Shown here: piece after piece, positions 54,748-63,821 of the stretch
How the letters are laid out: each line of letters begins with the position of its first letter
Position numbering within the stretch: position 1 is the stretch's first letter
From: Chloroflexaceae bacterium
GTDB lineage: Bacteria; Chloroflexota; Chloroflexia; Chloroflexales; Chloroflexaceae
Reading direction: 5' to 3'
Length of the DNA stretch: 64,000 nt
NCBI GenBank assembly: GCA_012032475.1
Contig: JAAUSY010000001.1
Location: 1-64,000, forward strand
The notes under the pieces: generated by a model
Told to the model about the DNA's origin: nothing
Database searches by the model: none
What the model saw: only the letters and a program-made list of their open reading frames with translations
Translations under genes and position numbers: made by a program

Positions 54748-56067
54748 TCACCCGCTCCGCTCTGCCGCCGCTCGCAAGGCCCGCAGGTCGGGGTAGGCTT
54801 CCGAACCGTGCTCGTGGTAGTCCAGCCCCAGTTCTTCTTCTTCGGGGGTTACACGCAGCCCGATGGTGACTTTGATGAGCAAGAAGAGGATGCCCGTTGT
54901 CGCGGCAGTCCAGATACCACAGGTGACCACGCCAATCAGCTGCGAGAGCAGTTGCCCGAAGCCATACCCATAGAGCAGGCCGCTGTCCACTGCGAAGAGG
55001 CCGAGCGCCAGGGTGCCCCAGATGCCAGAGAACAGGTGGACCGGCACCGCCCCGACCGGGTCGTCAATCTTGATTAGTTCCAGCAGGTTTGTTCCAAAGA
55101 AGACGATGAAGCCGGCAACCAGCCCGATGATGACCGCTGACCACGGAACCGTCACGGCACAGGGAGCGGTGATGGCAACCAGCCCTCCCAGGATGCCATT
55201 CAGGGTGTAGGACAGGTCGGGCTTGCCCTTGAATATCCAGGCGACGGCCAGGGCCCCAAGGGCCCCGGATGCCGCGGCGATGTTGGTATTGGCAGCAACT
55301 TTTGCCACAGCGTTCATGTTCTCGATACCCGCTGCCGCTAGCTGGCTCCCAGGGTTGAACCCGAACCAACCAAGCCAGAGGATAAAGACGCCGAGGGTTC
55401 CCAGGGCAATTGAGTGGCCGGGGATTTGCACCGGCTTGCCGTTTTTGTCGTAGCGCCCTTGGCGGGGGCCGAGCATCATTGCCCCGACCAGCGCGGCCCA
55501 CCCCCCGACACTGTGGACGATGGTCGAACCCGCAAAGTCGCTGAAGCCCAGGTCGCTCAACCAGCCGCCTCCCCAGGTCCAGTGCCCAAAGATAGGGTAA
55601 ATGATGGCCGTAATGACGATGCTGTAGACGAAGTAGGCTGAAAACCGGGTTCGTTCTGACATCGCCCCGGACACGATGGTGGCCGCGGTGGCCGCAAACA
55701 CGAGCTGGAAGAACCAGTCGGTGTAGAGCGAGAGGGTGCCCCCTTCCAGTTCGGCCACCGTCGCGGGGTCAATATCTTCCAGGCCAATGAGGAAAAAGCC
55801 TTTCAATCCGATGATATTTTCCAGGATACCGAAGGACTCCCCGTACATAAAGGCGTAGCCCACGGCCCAGAACAACAGGGTTCCGATACAAAAATCCATC
55901 ACGTTTTTCATCAGAATGTTGGTGGCGTTTTTGGAACGGGTAAAACCCGCTTCGACCAGGGCAAAGCCTGCCTGCATAAAGAAAACCAGCATACCGGCGA
56001 TGAGAACCCACAGATTATCTATGCTATACATCAAATGGTTGATTTGTTCGACCCATGTCCCTTCCAT
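54748..56067 (-). CDS. amt: Ammonium transporter of the Amt/MEP/Rh family
   Basis: A 439-residue polytopic channel with 11 expected helices. Landmarks: WVLIAGMLVFFMQAGFALVEAGFTRSKNATNILMKN, DFAGSTIVHSVGGWAALVGAMMLGPR and the pore His pair region VPVHLFSGIWGTLALGLFA. It moves ammonium/ammonia across the inner membrane. An AAGGAC site precedes ATG 56067. The C-terminal cytosolic tail (EEEELGLDYHEHGSEAYPD) is the segment that contacts PII (GlnK) proteins in the family. No glnK is adjacent. Confidence 0.95.
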   Translation of the reverse strand: MEGTWVEQINHLMYSIDNLWVLIAGMLVFFMQAGFALVEAGFTRSKNATNILMKNVMDFCIGTLLFWAVGYAFMYGESFGILENIIGLKGFFLIGLEDIDPATVAELEGGTLSLYTDWFFQLVFAATAATIVSGAMSERTRFSAYFVYSIVITAIIYPIFGHWTWGGGWLSDLGFSDFAGSTIVHSVGGWAALVGAMMLGPRQGRYDKNGKPVQIPGHSIALGTLGVFILWLGWFGFNPGSQLAAAGIENMNAVAKVAANTNIAAASGALGALAVAWIFKGKPDLSYTLNGILGGLVAITAPCAVTVPWSAVIIGLVAGFIVFFGTNLLELIKIDDPVGAVPVHLFSGIWGTLALGLFAVDSGLLYGYGFGQLLSQLIGVVTCGIWTAATTGILFLLIKVTIGLRVTPEEEELGLDYHEHGSEAYPDLRALRAAAERSG

Positions 56068-56246
56068 AAGTGATAGTCCTTTCTTGCTTCATATGCTCAT
56101 GTTATCGAGATAGATGAGAATACCCTTCCGACCGTCTGTTTCCTGCTCCTGGATTCCCGTGATTCCCGTTTCCGTTTCCGTTCCTGTTCGCTTCGTTGCT
56201 CAGGCATCACCCCCGCGCTGTTGCGCAGCTTCCACCCAGGTCCCGC

Positions 56247-56282
56247 CTGATCCTTCTCCTGATCCTTCTCCTGATCCTTCTC
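56247..56282. repeat. Tandem repeat, 12 bp x 3
   Basis: Three exact copies of CTGATCCTTCTC in the amt upstream region. Confidence 0.9.
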
Positions 56283-56710
56283 ACTATCAGAAACCTGCGG
56301 CTCGTCATACCACTGGCGAGTGAATCCTATCGTTTCGTGGTAAAATCATCGAGAATCAGAAAAGACAGTGACAATCTTATATTTCGACTGCCCTGTCGTT
56401 GGTATTTCAGGTGGAGAAAACGAAAAAACGGTTGTAAACCCTTGAGAGATACCCCGATGTATCATACCGTATGCTTACAGGGGTCATGGTATCACACACT
56501 CATAGAATAACATAGGGCTTTTCCTGACGAAAGATGGAGGATATTTTTAGATGTTTTATACAAAGGCTATAATCCGAGCCTTTAGAGACAAAACTCCAGG
56601 GGGAGGCGGAATGATGATAACACATCATTCCGGAGGAATGCTATGGTCCTTTGTTCCAATATTTCGGATGAGTTTTTTAGACAATGGATACCATATGACG
56701 ACGTCATGTC

Positions 56711-56750
56711 GTATCCATCGGTATCCATCGGTATCCATCGGTATCCATCC
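56711..56750. repeat. Tandem repeat, 10 bp x 4
   Basis: Three exact and one near-exact copy of GTATCCATCG, starting two bases after an imperfect palindrome ATGACGACGTCAT. Confidence 0.9.
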
Positions 56751-56827
56751 TCATCTCCCAGGTCATGTTCTGCCGCGTTGCTGCGGCTCGTCACGCGTCA
56801 CGCGTCGCGTATCACCCGCCACTGGTA

Positions 56828-58507
56828 TCACACCTGGCGCTGGTGCTCCATCAGCCGGTCCGCAGAAATGCGCAACAGGACCTCTTGTAGCGAGTGGGCC
56901 GTAGTGATGGCGCTCAGGTCAATGCCAAGCTGCGTAATCGTCGCCGCAACGTTGGCAGAGATGCCCGTCATCGTGAGCGAACACCCAAGCAGGCGCACGG
57001 ATTGTGCCGTCTGGAGCAGGCCCATCGCCACCTGGGTATCAATGGCAACCACGCCCGTGATATCAAGAATGACCTGGCTGGCATGGCGGGCATACACCTC
57101 CCGGAGCAACCGCTCGGTGAGCGCCTGGGTCCGGCGGCGGTCCAGTGTCCCTACAATCGGCGCAAGCAACACCCCTTCCACCAGCGGAATGACCGGGGTC
57201 TCCAGAGTGGCAACCAGATCTAGCAATCGCTTCTGCTCCTCGTTCTGACGCACCAGTTCTTCGTTCGCTTTGCGGTCGTTTTCTACCATCCGGCGCAACC
57301 CGGCAATCATCTGGTTGAAGGTCTGGGCTAGCACCCGCGTTTCATCGTTCGACTGCACCACCACGTCCACATCGAGCTTGCCCTCGCTTACTGTGCGGGC
57401 CGTCTCGGTCATAGCGCGAATAGGGAGCGCAATTTGCCGCGCAATCATCCCCAGAAACACCAGCGCCGCGAGCGTCAGGGCCGTACCCATCCCGATCATC
57501 TGCCACATCAGCGTTCGGGCCTCCGTCGCAATCTTCTCTCGCGGAACGGTGATGCTGACCGACCAGGGCGACCAGGTGCGCCAGAAGTGGATCGGGATAA
57601 ACACCTCCAGGTCATTATCCTGGTCGAACTCGACGACCCTTTCTCCGCGCCGAACATATCCCAACTCGTCGTCCGTATCGAAGTCTTCGTGAATGACCGT
57701 CGCGTATTGTCCAACCAGTCCTGGACGGTCGGTGATGGCTGCCACCGTCCCATCATTGGCAATCACCGCCAGCCAACCGCTCTGGTCGTAGATGTTGACT
57801 GAGTCTGCAAGCCGCTGGAAATAGTCCATCCGAATATCAACCCCGACCACCCCATAGAACTGCCCCCCGACGATAATCGGCACGACCAGCGAACTGATTA
57901 AGGTCGGCTCACCCTGCACCGGGTAGGAATAGGGATTAAGGATGCATTCCAGCCTGGTCTGTTTGGGGCATTCATAGACCCGACGGGCTTCCCCCTCATC
58001 GTCGTGGGCGGTTCGCGGATTCAGCATGGTGTTGCCCTGCCGGTCCCGGCTCCAGTAGGGGATAAAACGTCCTGTCTCGTCGTGGCCTTCCGCATTGGCG
58101 TAGCGGGTGTCGTTGCCATCGAAGCCATCTGGCTCCCACAGCGTGTAGACCCCGACCAGATCGGGGTTTTCTATCAGCACCTGCTGCAAAATCTGATTCA
58201 CCTGGTCGCGGGTCAGGCGGAGCGGCGCGTCCGGGTCTTTCACCGTCGAGAGGATTTGCTCCAGGGTGCGGGCCGTGTTCCAGGCAACTTCGATTTCTTC
58301 ATTGATCCGTACGGCATTATCCTCAGAGATGGCGATGGCTTCCTGCTGGGCCGCATGGATGGCAGTCCGCCCCAGGGAAATGGCGGCATAGGCAATGATG
58401 ACCGCAGCCAGGATAGACAGACACAGCCCCGACCAGAGCGCAATTTTCCACTGGATGGAACGAACAAACTGGAGGATAGGAGGAATTTTCATGGCAATCT
58501 TTACCAT
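56828..58507 (-). CDS. Membrane-bound dCache-HAMP-STAS protein (RsbR type)
   Basis: A 559-residue protein. TM helix ~20-45 (ALWSGLCLSILAAVIIAYA), extracytoplasmic dCache-like sensor ~50-330 (YSYPVQGEPTLISSLVVPIIVGGQFYGVVGVDI), second TM ~335-360, HAMP ~360-415, coiled coil, then a STAS domain ~440-559. The STAS region (VIPLVEGVLLAPIVGTLDRRRTQ, VILDITGVVAIDTQVAMGLLQTAQ, ITQLGIDLSAI) matches RsbR/RsbRD-type stressosome proteins, with the conserved Thr in DITGV. It could deliver an external signal to an RsbS-RsbT module such as that at 2.7-3.5 kb. Classical RsbR proteins are soluble, so a membrane form is noteworthy. Start 58507 or 58492. Confidence 0.88.
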   Translation of the reverse strand: MVKIAMKIPPILQFVRSIQWKIALWSGLCLSILAAVIIAYAAISLGRTAIHAAQQEAIAISEDNAVRINEEIEVAWNTARTLEQILSTVKDPDAPLRLTRDQVNQILQQVLIENPDLVGVYTLWEPDGFDGNDTRYANAEGHDETGRFIPYWSRDRQGNTMLNPRTAHDDEGEARRVYECPKQTRLECILNPYSYPVQGEPTLISSLVVPIIVGGQFYGVVGVDIRMDYFQRLADSVNIYDQSGWLAVIANDGTVAAITDRPGLVGQYATVIHEDFDTDDELGYVRRGERVVEFDQDNDLEVFIPIHFWRTWSPWSVSITVPREKIATEARTLMWQMIGMGTALTLAALVFLGMIARQIALPIRAMTETARTVSEGKLDVDVVVQSNDETRVLAQTFNQMIAGLRRMVENDRKANEELVRQNEEQKRLLDLVATLETPVIPLVEGVLLAPIVGTLDRRRTQALTERLLREVYARHASQVILDITGVVAIDTQVAMGLLQTAQSVRLLGCSLTMTGISANVAATITQLGIDLSAITTAHSLQEVLLRISADRLMEHQRQV

Positions 58508-58555
58508 AATAAGCGTATTCAGGAAGTTCCCGGTTGGAATACCATATCGCCTTCA

Positions 58556-58583
58556 GTATAACATGTCCTGGGAAACTGTCTGA
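58556..58583 (-). promoter_or_regulatory. Candidate promoter for the RsbR-type gene
   Basis: Minus-strand CAGACA (58583-58578), 16-bp spacer, TATACT (58561-58556). It would start transcription near 58549, 42 nt before the gene. It lies back-to-back with the csoR promoter. Confidence 0.4.
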
Positions 58584-58649
58584 AATGGATGGAGCTGGCT
58601 GGCAGAGACGTCGTTGCCCTGTCTCGCCTTGTCCCCTGCCCGGCTCCCC

Positions 58650-58679
58650 TTGACAAAAGAAACTTTCCTCTGGTATAAT
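58650..58679 (+). promoter_or_regulatory. Consensus promoter of the csoR-copZ-copA operon
   Basis: TTGACA at 58650-58655 and TATAAT at 58674-58679 with an 18-bp spacer; TGG directly before the -10 adds extended -10 character. Transcription would start near 58686, at the edge of the G/C-tract palindrome. Confidence 0.8.
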
Positions 58680-58688
58680 CTTTCGAAG

Positions 58689-58710
58689 CCCACCCCCCCT
58701 GGGGGGGGCA
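58689..58710. promoter_or_regulatory. Candidate CsoR operator (G/C-tract palindrome)
   Basis: CCCACCCCCCCT followed by GGGGGGGGC forms a C-tract/G-tract inverted repeat immediately after the predicted transcription start of csoR. CsoR/RcnR-type repressors bind such C-run/G-run pseudo-palindromes. Location, between promoter and first gene, fits autorepression relieved by Cu(I). Confidence 0.6.
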
Positions 58711-58729
58711 AGGAGTGAACAAGCGCACC

Positions 58730-59014
58730 ATGGACCACAAGGCGTCATACCGACAACACCTGCTCCAGCGGCTCAAAACTGTTGAGGGACACGTCCGTGG
58801 GGTACAGCGGATGGTCGAGGACGACACCTACTGCATTGACCTGATGAACCAGATTCGCGCCATCCGCCATGCCCTGCACAAAATCGAGGGCATCATCCTC
58901 GAAAACCACCTGAATACCTGTGTCACCACCGCCATCCGCAGTGACCAGCCGGACGAACGGGAACGCGTATTGCGCGAGTTGATGCAGGTCTTCGAGGCCA
59001 CCAGTCACAAATAG
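58730..59014 (+). CDS. csoR: CsoR-type copper-sensing repressor
   Basis: A 94-residue all-helical repressor from ATG 58730 (a GTG at 58715 is possible; the GGAG site lies between). The Cu(I)-binding set is Cys35 (DDTYCIDLMNQI), His60 and Cys64 (ENHLNTCVTTA), which match C36-H61-C65 of the Mycobacterium protein. It represses its own operon and releases DNA when copper binds. It is first gene of a csoR-copZ-copA operon. Followed by a 10-bp x 3 tandem repeat before copZ. Confidence 0.94.
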   Translation: MDHKASYRQHLLQRLKTVEGHVRGVQRMVEDDTYCIDLMNQIRAIRHALHKIEGIILENHLNTCVTTAIRSDQPDERERVLRELMQVFEATSHK

Positions 59015-59023
59015 GCGGAACAC

Positions 59024-59053
59024 CAACCGAAAGCAACCGAAGGCAACCGAAAG
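59024..59053. repeat. Tandem repeat, 10 bp x 3, between csoR and copZ
   Basis: Three near-exact copies of CAACCGAAAG, in the gap upstream of the copZ ribosome site. Confidence 0.85.
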
Positions 59054-59083
59054 CAATCAGAAAACAAATGAGGAGGTATCCGA

Positions 59084-59308
59084 ATGGTCACCGAACGATT
59101 CCAGGTCCCCGGTATCTCATGCCAGCACTGCGTCAATGCCGTCAAAAAGGAAGTCGCCGCGCTGTCGGGCGTTCAGAGTGTCCAGGTCGAATTGAGCGAC
59201 AAATCTGTCACCGTCGAGCACAATGGAGCCATCAGTGCCGATACCATCATTGCGGCCATCAACGAAGCCGGCTACGACGAAGTCATACCCGTAACCCGTA
59301 ACCCGTGA
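59084..59308 (+). CDS. copZ: Copper chaperone (HMA domain)
   Basis: A 74-residue single HMA-domain protein with the Cu(I) site GISCQHCVNAVKKEV. GAGGAGG lies upstream of ATG 59084. It carries Cu(I) to the CopA ATPase and to CsoR. The last residues (VIPVTRNP) are encoded within a 7-bp tandem repeat in which the stop codon arises, so the natural C-terminus may have been altered by repeat expansion. Confidence 0.93.
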   Translation: MVTERFQVPGISCQHCVNAVKKEVAALSGVQSVQVELSDKSVTVEHNGAISADTIIAAINEAGYDEVIPVTRNP

Positions 59309-59328
59309 CCCGTGACCCGTGACCCGTG
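59287..59328. repeat. Tandem repeat, 7 bp x 6, spanning the copZ stop
   Basis: Two ACCCGTA and four ACCCGTG units in perfect tandem. The copZ TGA lies in the third/fourth units. Units differ by a single base. Confidence 0.9.
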
Positions 59329-59477
59329 ACAGGCCGCGGCACCGTGGGAGAACCGCGCCCGCGGCCAGAGTTTTCACCCACGTCTGGCCTCGTCCATATA
59401 TCACATCCATATGTATGTCCGTATGTCCATAATATCTATGACCGCTGTGGCTTTCTTCACCTATCGGGAGGTTCTCT

Positions 59478-62033
59478 ATGTCGCGGCAGCAAGAATTGCA
59501 TATTTCTATCACCGGGATGACCTGCGCCTCGTGCTCGGCGCGGGTCGAAAAAGCGCTCAAGAAGGTGCCCGGTGTGTCCGAAGCCAGCGTCAACCTTGCC
59601 AACGAACAGGTATCCATTTGCTTTGACCCATCGGACGCCGCCCCGGCCCGCCTGCTCGATGCAGTAGAACAGGCAGGCTACGGTGTCATCACCAACCGGG
59701 CCGAGTTTCCCGTCACGGGGATGACCTGCGCCTCGTGCTCGGCGCGGGTCGAAAAAGCGCTCAGGAAGGTGCCCGGCGTGCTGGATGCCCAGGTCAACCT
59801 TGCTAGCGAACAGGCATTCGTCACCTGGTCGCCTGCCGAAGCCAGTTGGAGCGACCTGAAGGGAGCCGTCGAGCGGGCCGGGTACGGGGTGATCGAACCA
59901 GATACCTCAGACGATGCTGCCACGACCATTGAAGATGTTGAAGCTGCGGCCCGCGAGCGCGAAGTCTCCGGCAAACGGCGCAAGCTCATCGTCGGGGCTG
60001 TGCTCGGTCTCCCACTCTTTGTGCTCTCCATGGCCCGCGACTTTGGCTTGATAGCGCCGTTTCTCATCGGCAGCGGAGCCGAAGGTCCTGGCCCCATCCC
60101 CATCCCCATTCATGCCGGGATGACCCACCCCGCCAGTGCCGATCTGCTGAACTGGCTGTTTCTCCTGCTGGCAACGCCGGTGCAGTTCTACAGCGGGCTG
60201 GATTTCTACCTTCACGCCTGGAAAGCCCTTAAGGACAAGACGGCCAATATGGACACCCTGGTGGCCCTGGGGTCATCCACTGCCTACGCCTACAGTGTCG
60301 TGATCATGCTGGCCGGTATGGCCGGGCACGTCTACTTCGAAACCTCCGCCCTGATCATTACCCTCATCCTGGTGGGCAAATTCCTCGAAGCCCGCGCCCG
60401 ACGCCAGACCAGCACCGCCATCCGCTCGTTGATGGGGTTGCAGGCCAGAACCGCCCGTATCCTGCGCGACGGCGCGGAGCACGACATCCCCATCTCCGAG
60501 GTGCGCAAAGGAGATATCGTCATCGTGCGTCCGGGCGAAAAAATCCCCGTGGACGGAGTGGTCACCAGTGGGCGTTCCAGCGTGGACGAAAGTATGGTCA
60601 CCGGTGAGAGCCTGCCGGTCGGAAAAGGGGAAGGAGACCCCGTCATCGGAGCCACTATGAACAAGACCGGCAGCTTCCAGTTTCGGGCCACGCGGGTGGG
60701 CAAAGAAACCGCCCTGGCGCAGATTATCCGTCTGGTGCAGGAAGCCCAGGGCAGCCGCGCCCCCGTGCAGCGGTTGGTAGACAAAGTCGCCGCGGTGTTT
60801 GTCCCCACGGTCATCGTGGTGGCCCTGCTCACCTTTCTCGGCTGGCTGTTCGTTGGAAACGTCGGTTTCACCCAGGCGATGATATTTGCCGTGGCGGTGC
60901 TGGTGATAGCCTGCCCCTGTGCGCTTGGCCTGGCAACCCCGACCGCTATCATGGTGGGCACCGGCACGGGCGCGGAGCACGGTATCCTCATCAAGAATGC
61001 CGAAAGCCTGGAGCGAGCCAACGCCATCCAGGCTGTCATCCTGGACAAAACCGGTACCATCACTGCGGGACGTCCGGTCGTCACCGATGTGCTCCCCCTG
61101 AAGCCTGGAGCATCTGAGGAACAGGAACCCGGACCCTCGCCGCTCGCCACCGACTCCGCCTACCGGACGCTCTTGCGCCTGGCGGCCAGCGCCGAACGGG
61201 CGAGCGAACACCCCCTTGGGGAGGCTATCGTCCAGGCTGCCCACGAACACCGCCTGCCCCTGACCCAACCGCAGGACTTCGAAGCCATCGCCGGGCACGG
61301 CCTCAAGGCACGGGTCGAAGACCACACCGTGACGCTCGGAACCCTGCGGCTGATGCATGACGAGCATATCGTGCTCAATGGGGTTGAGCGCGATATGGCC
61401 CGGTTGCAGCACGAGGGCAAAACGGTCATGGTCGTTGCGGTGGACCGCGAAGCCACCGGGGTGATAGCCATTGCCGACACCGTCAAGCCAACCTCGCGTG
61501 AAGCCATTGCCGAACTCCACCGCCTGGGCATCGAAGTTGCCATGCTCACCGGCGACAACCAGCGCACCGCCAACGCCATTGCGCAGCAGGTGGGCATTGA
61601 CCGGGTGCTGGCCGAAGTGCTGCCCTCAGACAAAGCCGCCGAGGTGCGGCGACTCCAACAGGAGGGCAAGGTTGTGGCAATGGTCGGAGACGGTATCAAC
61701 GATGCCCCGGCCCTGGCGCAGGCCGATGTCGGAATTGCCATCGGGACTGGCACCGACGTGGCAATGGAGACGGCTGACATTACCCTGATGGGTGGCGATC
61801 TGCGTGGTATCCCCCAGGCTATCACCTTGAGCAAGCGCACCCTCGCTACGATCAAGTGGAACCTGTTCTGGGCCTTTCTCTACAACGTCATCGGGATACC
61901 CGTGGCGGCGGGGGTGCTCTACCCCTTCTTCGGGGTCCAGCTCAGCCCGATCCTGGCTGCCGGGGCGATGGCCTTCAGCTCGGTCTTCGTCGTCACAAAT
62001 TCTCTTCGTCTGCGAGGGGCAATGAAACGATAA
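59478..62033 (+). CDS. copA: Cu(I)-exporting P1B-type ATPase
   Basis: An 851-residue ATPase. Two N-terminal HMA domains, each with [15 protein letters not shown] (first Cys pair 16/19, second ~87/90). Eight membrane helices, the metal site [18 protein letters not shown] in helix 6, actuator TGES ([12 protein letters not shown]), phosphorylation motif [11 protein letters not shown], the SEHPLGEAI histidine site and [14 protein letters not shown]. It pumps Cu(I) from the cytoplasm. GGGAGG precedes ATG 59478. The final 41 bp overlap the convergent histidine-kinase gene. Third in the csoR-copZ-copA unit. Confidence 0.96.
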   Translation: MSRQQELHISITGMTCASCSARVEKALKKVPGVSEASVNLANEQVSICFDPSDAAPARLLDAVEQAGYGVITNRAEFPVTGMTCASCSARVEKALRKVPGVLDAQVNLASEQAFVTWSPAEASWSDLKGAVERAGYGVIEPDTSDDAATTIEDVEAAAREREVSGKRRKLIVGAVLGLPLFVLSMARDFGLIAPFLIGSGAEGPGPIPIPIHAGMTHPASADLLNWLFLLLATPVQFYSGLDFYLHAWKALKDKTANMDTLVALGSSTAYAYSVVIMLAGMAGHVYFETSALIITLILVGKFLEARARRQTSTAIRSLMGLQARTARILRDGAEHDIPISEVRKGDIVIVRPGEKIPVDGVVTSGRSSVDESMVTGESLPVGKGEGDPVIGATMNKTGSFQFRATRVGKETALAQIIRLVQEAQGSRAPVQRLVDKVAAVFVPTVIVVALLTFLGWLFVGNVGFTQAMIFAVAVLVIACPCALGLATPTAIMVGTGTGAEHGILIKNAESLERANAIQAVILDKTGTITAGRPVVTDVLPLKPGASEEQEPGPSPLATDSAYRTLLRLAASAERASEHPLGEAIVQAAHEHRLPLTQPQDFEAIAGHGLKARVEDHTVTLGTLRLMHDEHIVLNGVERDMARLQHEGKTVMVVAVDREATGVIAIADTVKPTSREAIAELHRLGIEVAMLTGDNQRTANAIAQQVGIDRVLAEVLPSDKAAEVRRLQQEGKVVAMVGDGINDAPALAQADVGIAIGTGTDVAMETADITLMGGDLRGIPQAITLSKRTLATIKWNLFWAFLYNVIGIPVAAGVLYPFFGVQLSPILAAGAMAFSSVFVVTNSLRLRGAMKR

Positions 62034-62961
62034 ACCGGCTCCCCTGGCCGAGCGTACTTTCCACGGTCAGTTGCCCGCCATGGAGTTCAACCAGGCGGGC
62101 AGCCAGCACCAACCCCAACCCGGCCCCTTCATACTGGCGAGTCAGTCCCGTGTGAATCTGGGCGAATGGATGGAACAGACGACCGATATCTTCAGCCGCA
62201 ATCCCTATCCCGGTGTCCCACACCGCAAACTGAACGGCTCGCTGCCCCGGACTCAGGTTGGCGGTCACGTCCAGACCGATATTTCCCCCATCGGGGGTAA
62301 ACTTGACCGCATTGCTCAGCAGATTGATGAGCACCTGCTTCAGGCGGCGTTCATCGGCCTGGATGATCACCAGGCACGTGTCCTTCTTAAACGACACGAC
62401 CAGGCGCTTGCGGCTGGCGTCTTGCTGAACCAACTCCAGGCAGGACTGGCACAGCGCTCCAATCACCACCGGAGCTATCTCCAGCCTGACCCCACCCGAC
62501 TCAATGTGCGACAGGTCCAGGATATCGTTCACTATCGTCAGCAGGCGGTAGCCGTTCTGTTCCAGGAGGTGCAGCACCCGGCGTTGCCGCTCGTTGAGCG
62601 GGCCATATACCTCCTCCTGGAGTGCTTCCGAAAGCCCAAGAATGCCGTTTAATGGCGTCCGCAGTTCGTGGCTCATTGCCGCCAGAAAATGGTCTTTGAC
62701 CTGAACGGCATGCGCCAGTTCTTTCTGAATACGGCGCAATTCATCCCCATGCTGCTGACGCTGGATGACTGACTGCTCGTGCGCCATCCGCAGAGTTGCT
62801 TCGCATTGCTGCCATCGCTCCTCAATCTGCTGATGCTGATGCTGGTGCGCGGCCCGTTCTTCCTGGAACGCAGCATGGGCCTCTTCCAGTTCGGAAACAC
62901 GCTGACGGAGCGCCATCACCTCGTCGTCGTGCTGGCTCTGGTCTTCATCGCTGGTCGTCAT
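61993..62961 (-). CDS. Soluble histidine kinase with coiled-coil N-terminus
   Basis: A 322-residue kinase with no membrane helix. Residues ~1-85 form a long Gln/Glu/His-rich coiled coil ([14 protein letters not shown]). HisKA follows with [16 protein letters not shown], then HATPase with [27 protein letters not shown] and [18 protein letters not shown]. It likely senses through partner proteins. The NarL-type regulator gene lies 206 bp upstream on the same strand; they may be a pair but the gap leaves room for another promoter. Overlaps the end of copA. Confidence 0.9.
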   Translation of the reverse strand: MTTSDEDQSQHDDEVMALRQRVSELEEAHAAFQEERAAHQHQHQQIEERWQQCEATLRMAHEQSVIQRQQHGDELRRIQKELAHAVQVKDHFLAAMSHELRTPLNGILGLSEALQEEVYGPLNERQRRVLHLLEQNGYRLLTIVNDILDLSHIESGGVRLEIAPVVIGALCQSCLELVQQDASRKRLVVSFKKDTCLVIIQADERRLKQVLINLLSNAVKFTPDGGNIGLDVTANLSPGQRAVQFAVWDTGIGIAAEDIGRLFHPFAQIHTGLTRQYEGAGLGLVLAARLVELHGGQLTVESTLGQGSRFIVSLPLADEENL

Positions 62962-63167
62962 AGATAGCCAATCTCTTTATGGTTCGTTGCGGTTGCTGGT
63001 CCTATCCAGCCTACCTGAATTTGCGCCTCCTGTCTATACGGAGAACAACGGATTATCTCCGCAGATACCACGTATCAATCTCTACGGAAATCCGAACTTC
63101 ACGAAAAGGTGCAAACAAAGGATGTAAGGATATGAGGAGCGGGGGTTGCTCAGCACCGTCACCGGTC

Positions 63168-63821
63168 TCAGGAGGAGTGCAGCGGCAAGATGCCGTGCTG
63201 GAGCGCATAGGTAATCAATTCGGCGCGGGTGTGCAATCCAAGTTTGCGCATAATATTCGTGCGGTGGGTTTCAACAGTGCGGGGGCTGATAGACAGGCGA
63301 TAGCCAATCTCCGCATTGCTGGCTCCCTGGGCCGCAAGTTGAATCACCTGCCGCTCACGGGAGGTGAGCACCTCAGACCAGGCTACCCCGTCGCTGCTTG
63401 CCTGCTGAAGGTAGCAGGTCATCGCCCGCTCGGTCAAAGAACGGCTGAGATAGCGCCGTCCGGCCAGCACTTCGCGCACCGCGTGGACCAGCTCCGCCAC
63501 CTCAGAATCTTTCAGGACATATGCCTGAGCACCACTATTCATCGCCGCTCGGATGTAGGAATCATGGTCATACATCGAAAACATTACCACCCGGCTCCGG
63601 GTTGCAAACTGGCTCAGGCGCTGGACAACCTCTATCCCATTCACCTCCGGCATCAAAATATCCAGGATGAGGACGTCCGGTCGCAGCGCTTTCACCAGTT
63701 GGAGCACCTCGTTCCCCGTGGTCGCTTCTCCCACCACGCTCCATCCGCGTTCCGCCTCCAGAATGAATTTCAGCCCATGACGAACCATTGGATGGTCATC
63801 TGCAAGGACGATGGTGGTCAT
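63168..63821 (-). CDS. NarL/LuxR-type response regulator
   Basis: A 217-residue regulator. Start ATG 63821 places the receiver (MTTIVLADDHPMVRHG, phospho-Asp in LILDILMPEVNG, Lys in YVLKDSEV) at once; AAGGAG lies upstream. The C-terminal HTH_LuxR is complete: LTSRERQVIQLAAQGASNAEIGYRLSISPRTVETHRTNIMRKLGLHTRAELITYAL. It binds DNA as a dimer when phosphorylated. Downstream is the soluble histidine kinase. Target genes are unknown. Confidence 0.93.
   Translation of the reverse strand: MTTIVLADDHPMVRHGLKFILEAERGWSVVGEATTGNEVLQLVKALRPDVLILDILMPEVNGIEVVQRLSQFATRSRVVMFSMYDHDSYIRAAMNSGAQAYVLKDSEVAELVHAVREVLAGRRYLSRSLTERAMTCYLQQASSDGVAWSEVLTSRERQVIQLAAQGASNAEIGYRLSISPRTVETHRTNIMRKLGLHTRAELITYALQHGILPLHSS

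Larger units (their letters stand above)
56068..56827. other. Long intergenic region rich in short tandem repeats
   Basis: About 760 bases with no convincing gene on either strand. It contains a 12-bp x 3 and a 10-bp x 4 tandem repeat (listed separately), degenerate GATTCCCGTTTCCG repeats at 56150-56185 and an AT-rich block at 56330-56600. The amt gene reads away from it and the RsbR-like gene reads into it from the other side, so it should contain the amt promoter. No RNA gene is recognised. Confidence 0.55.

Noticed and set aside
56711-56750. The 10-bp tandem repeat as a CRISPR array
   Set aside because: Units are contiguous with no spacers and too short; no cas genes in the window.
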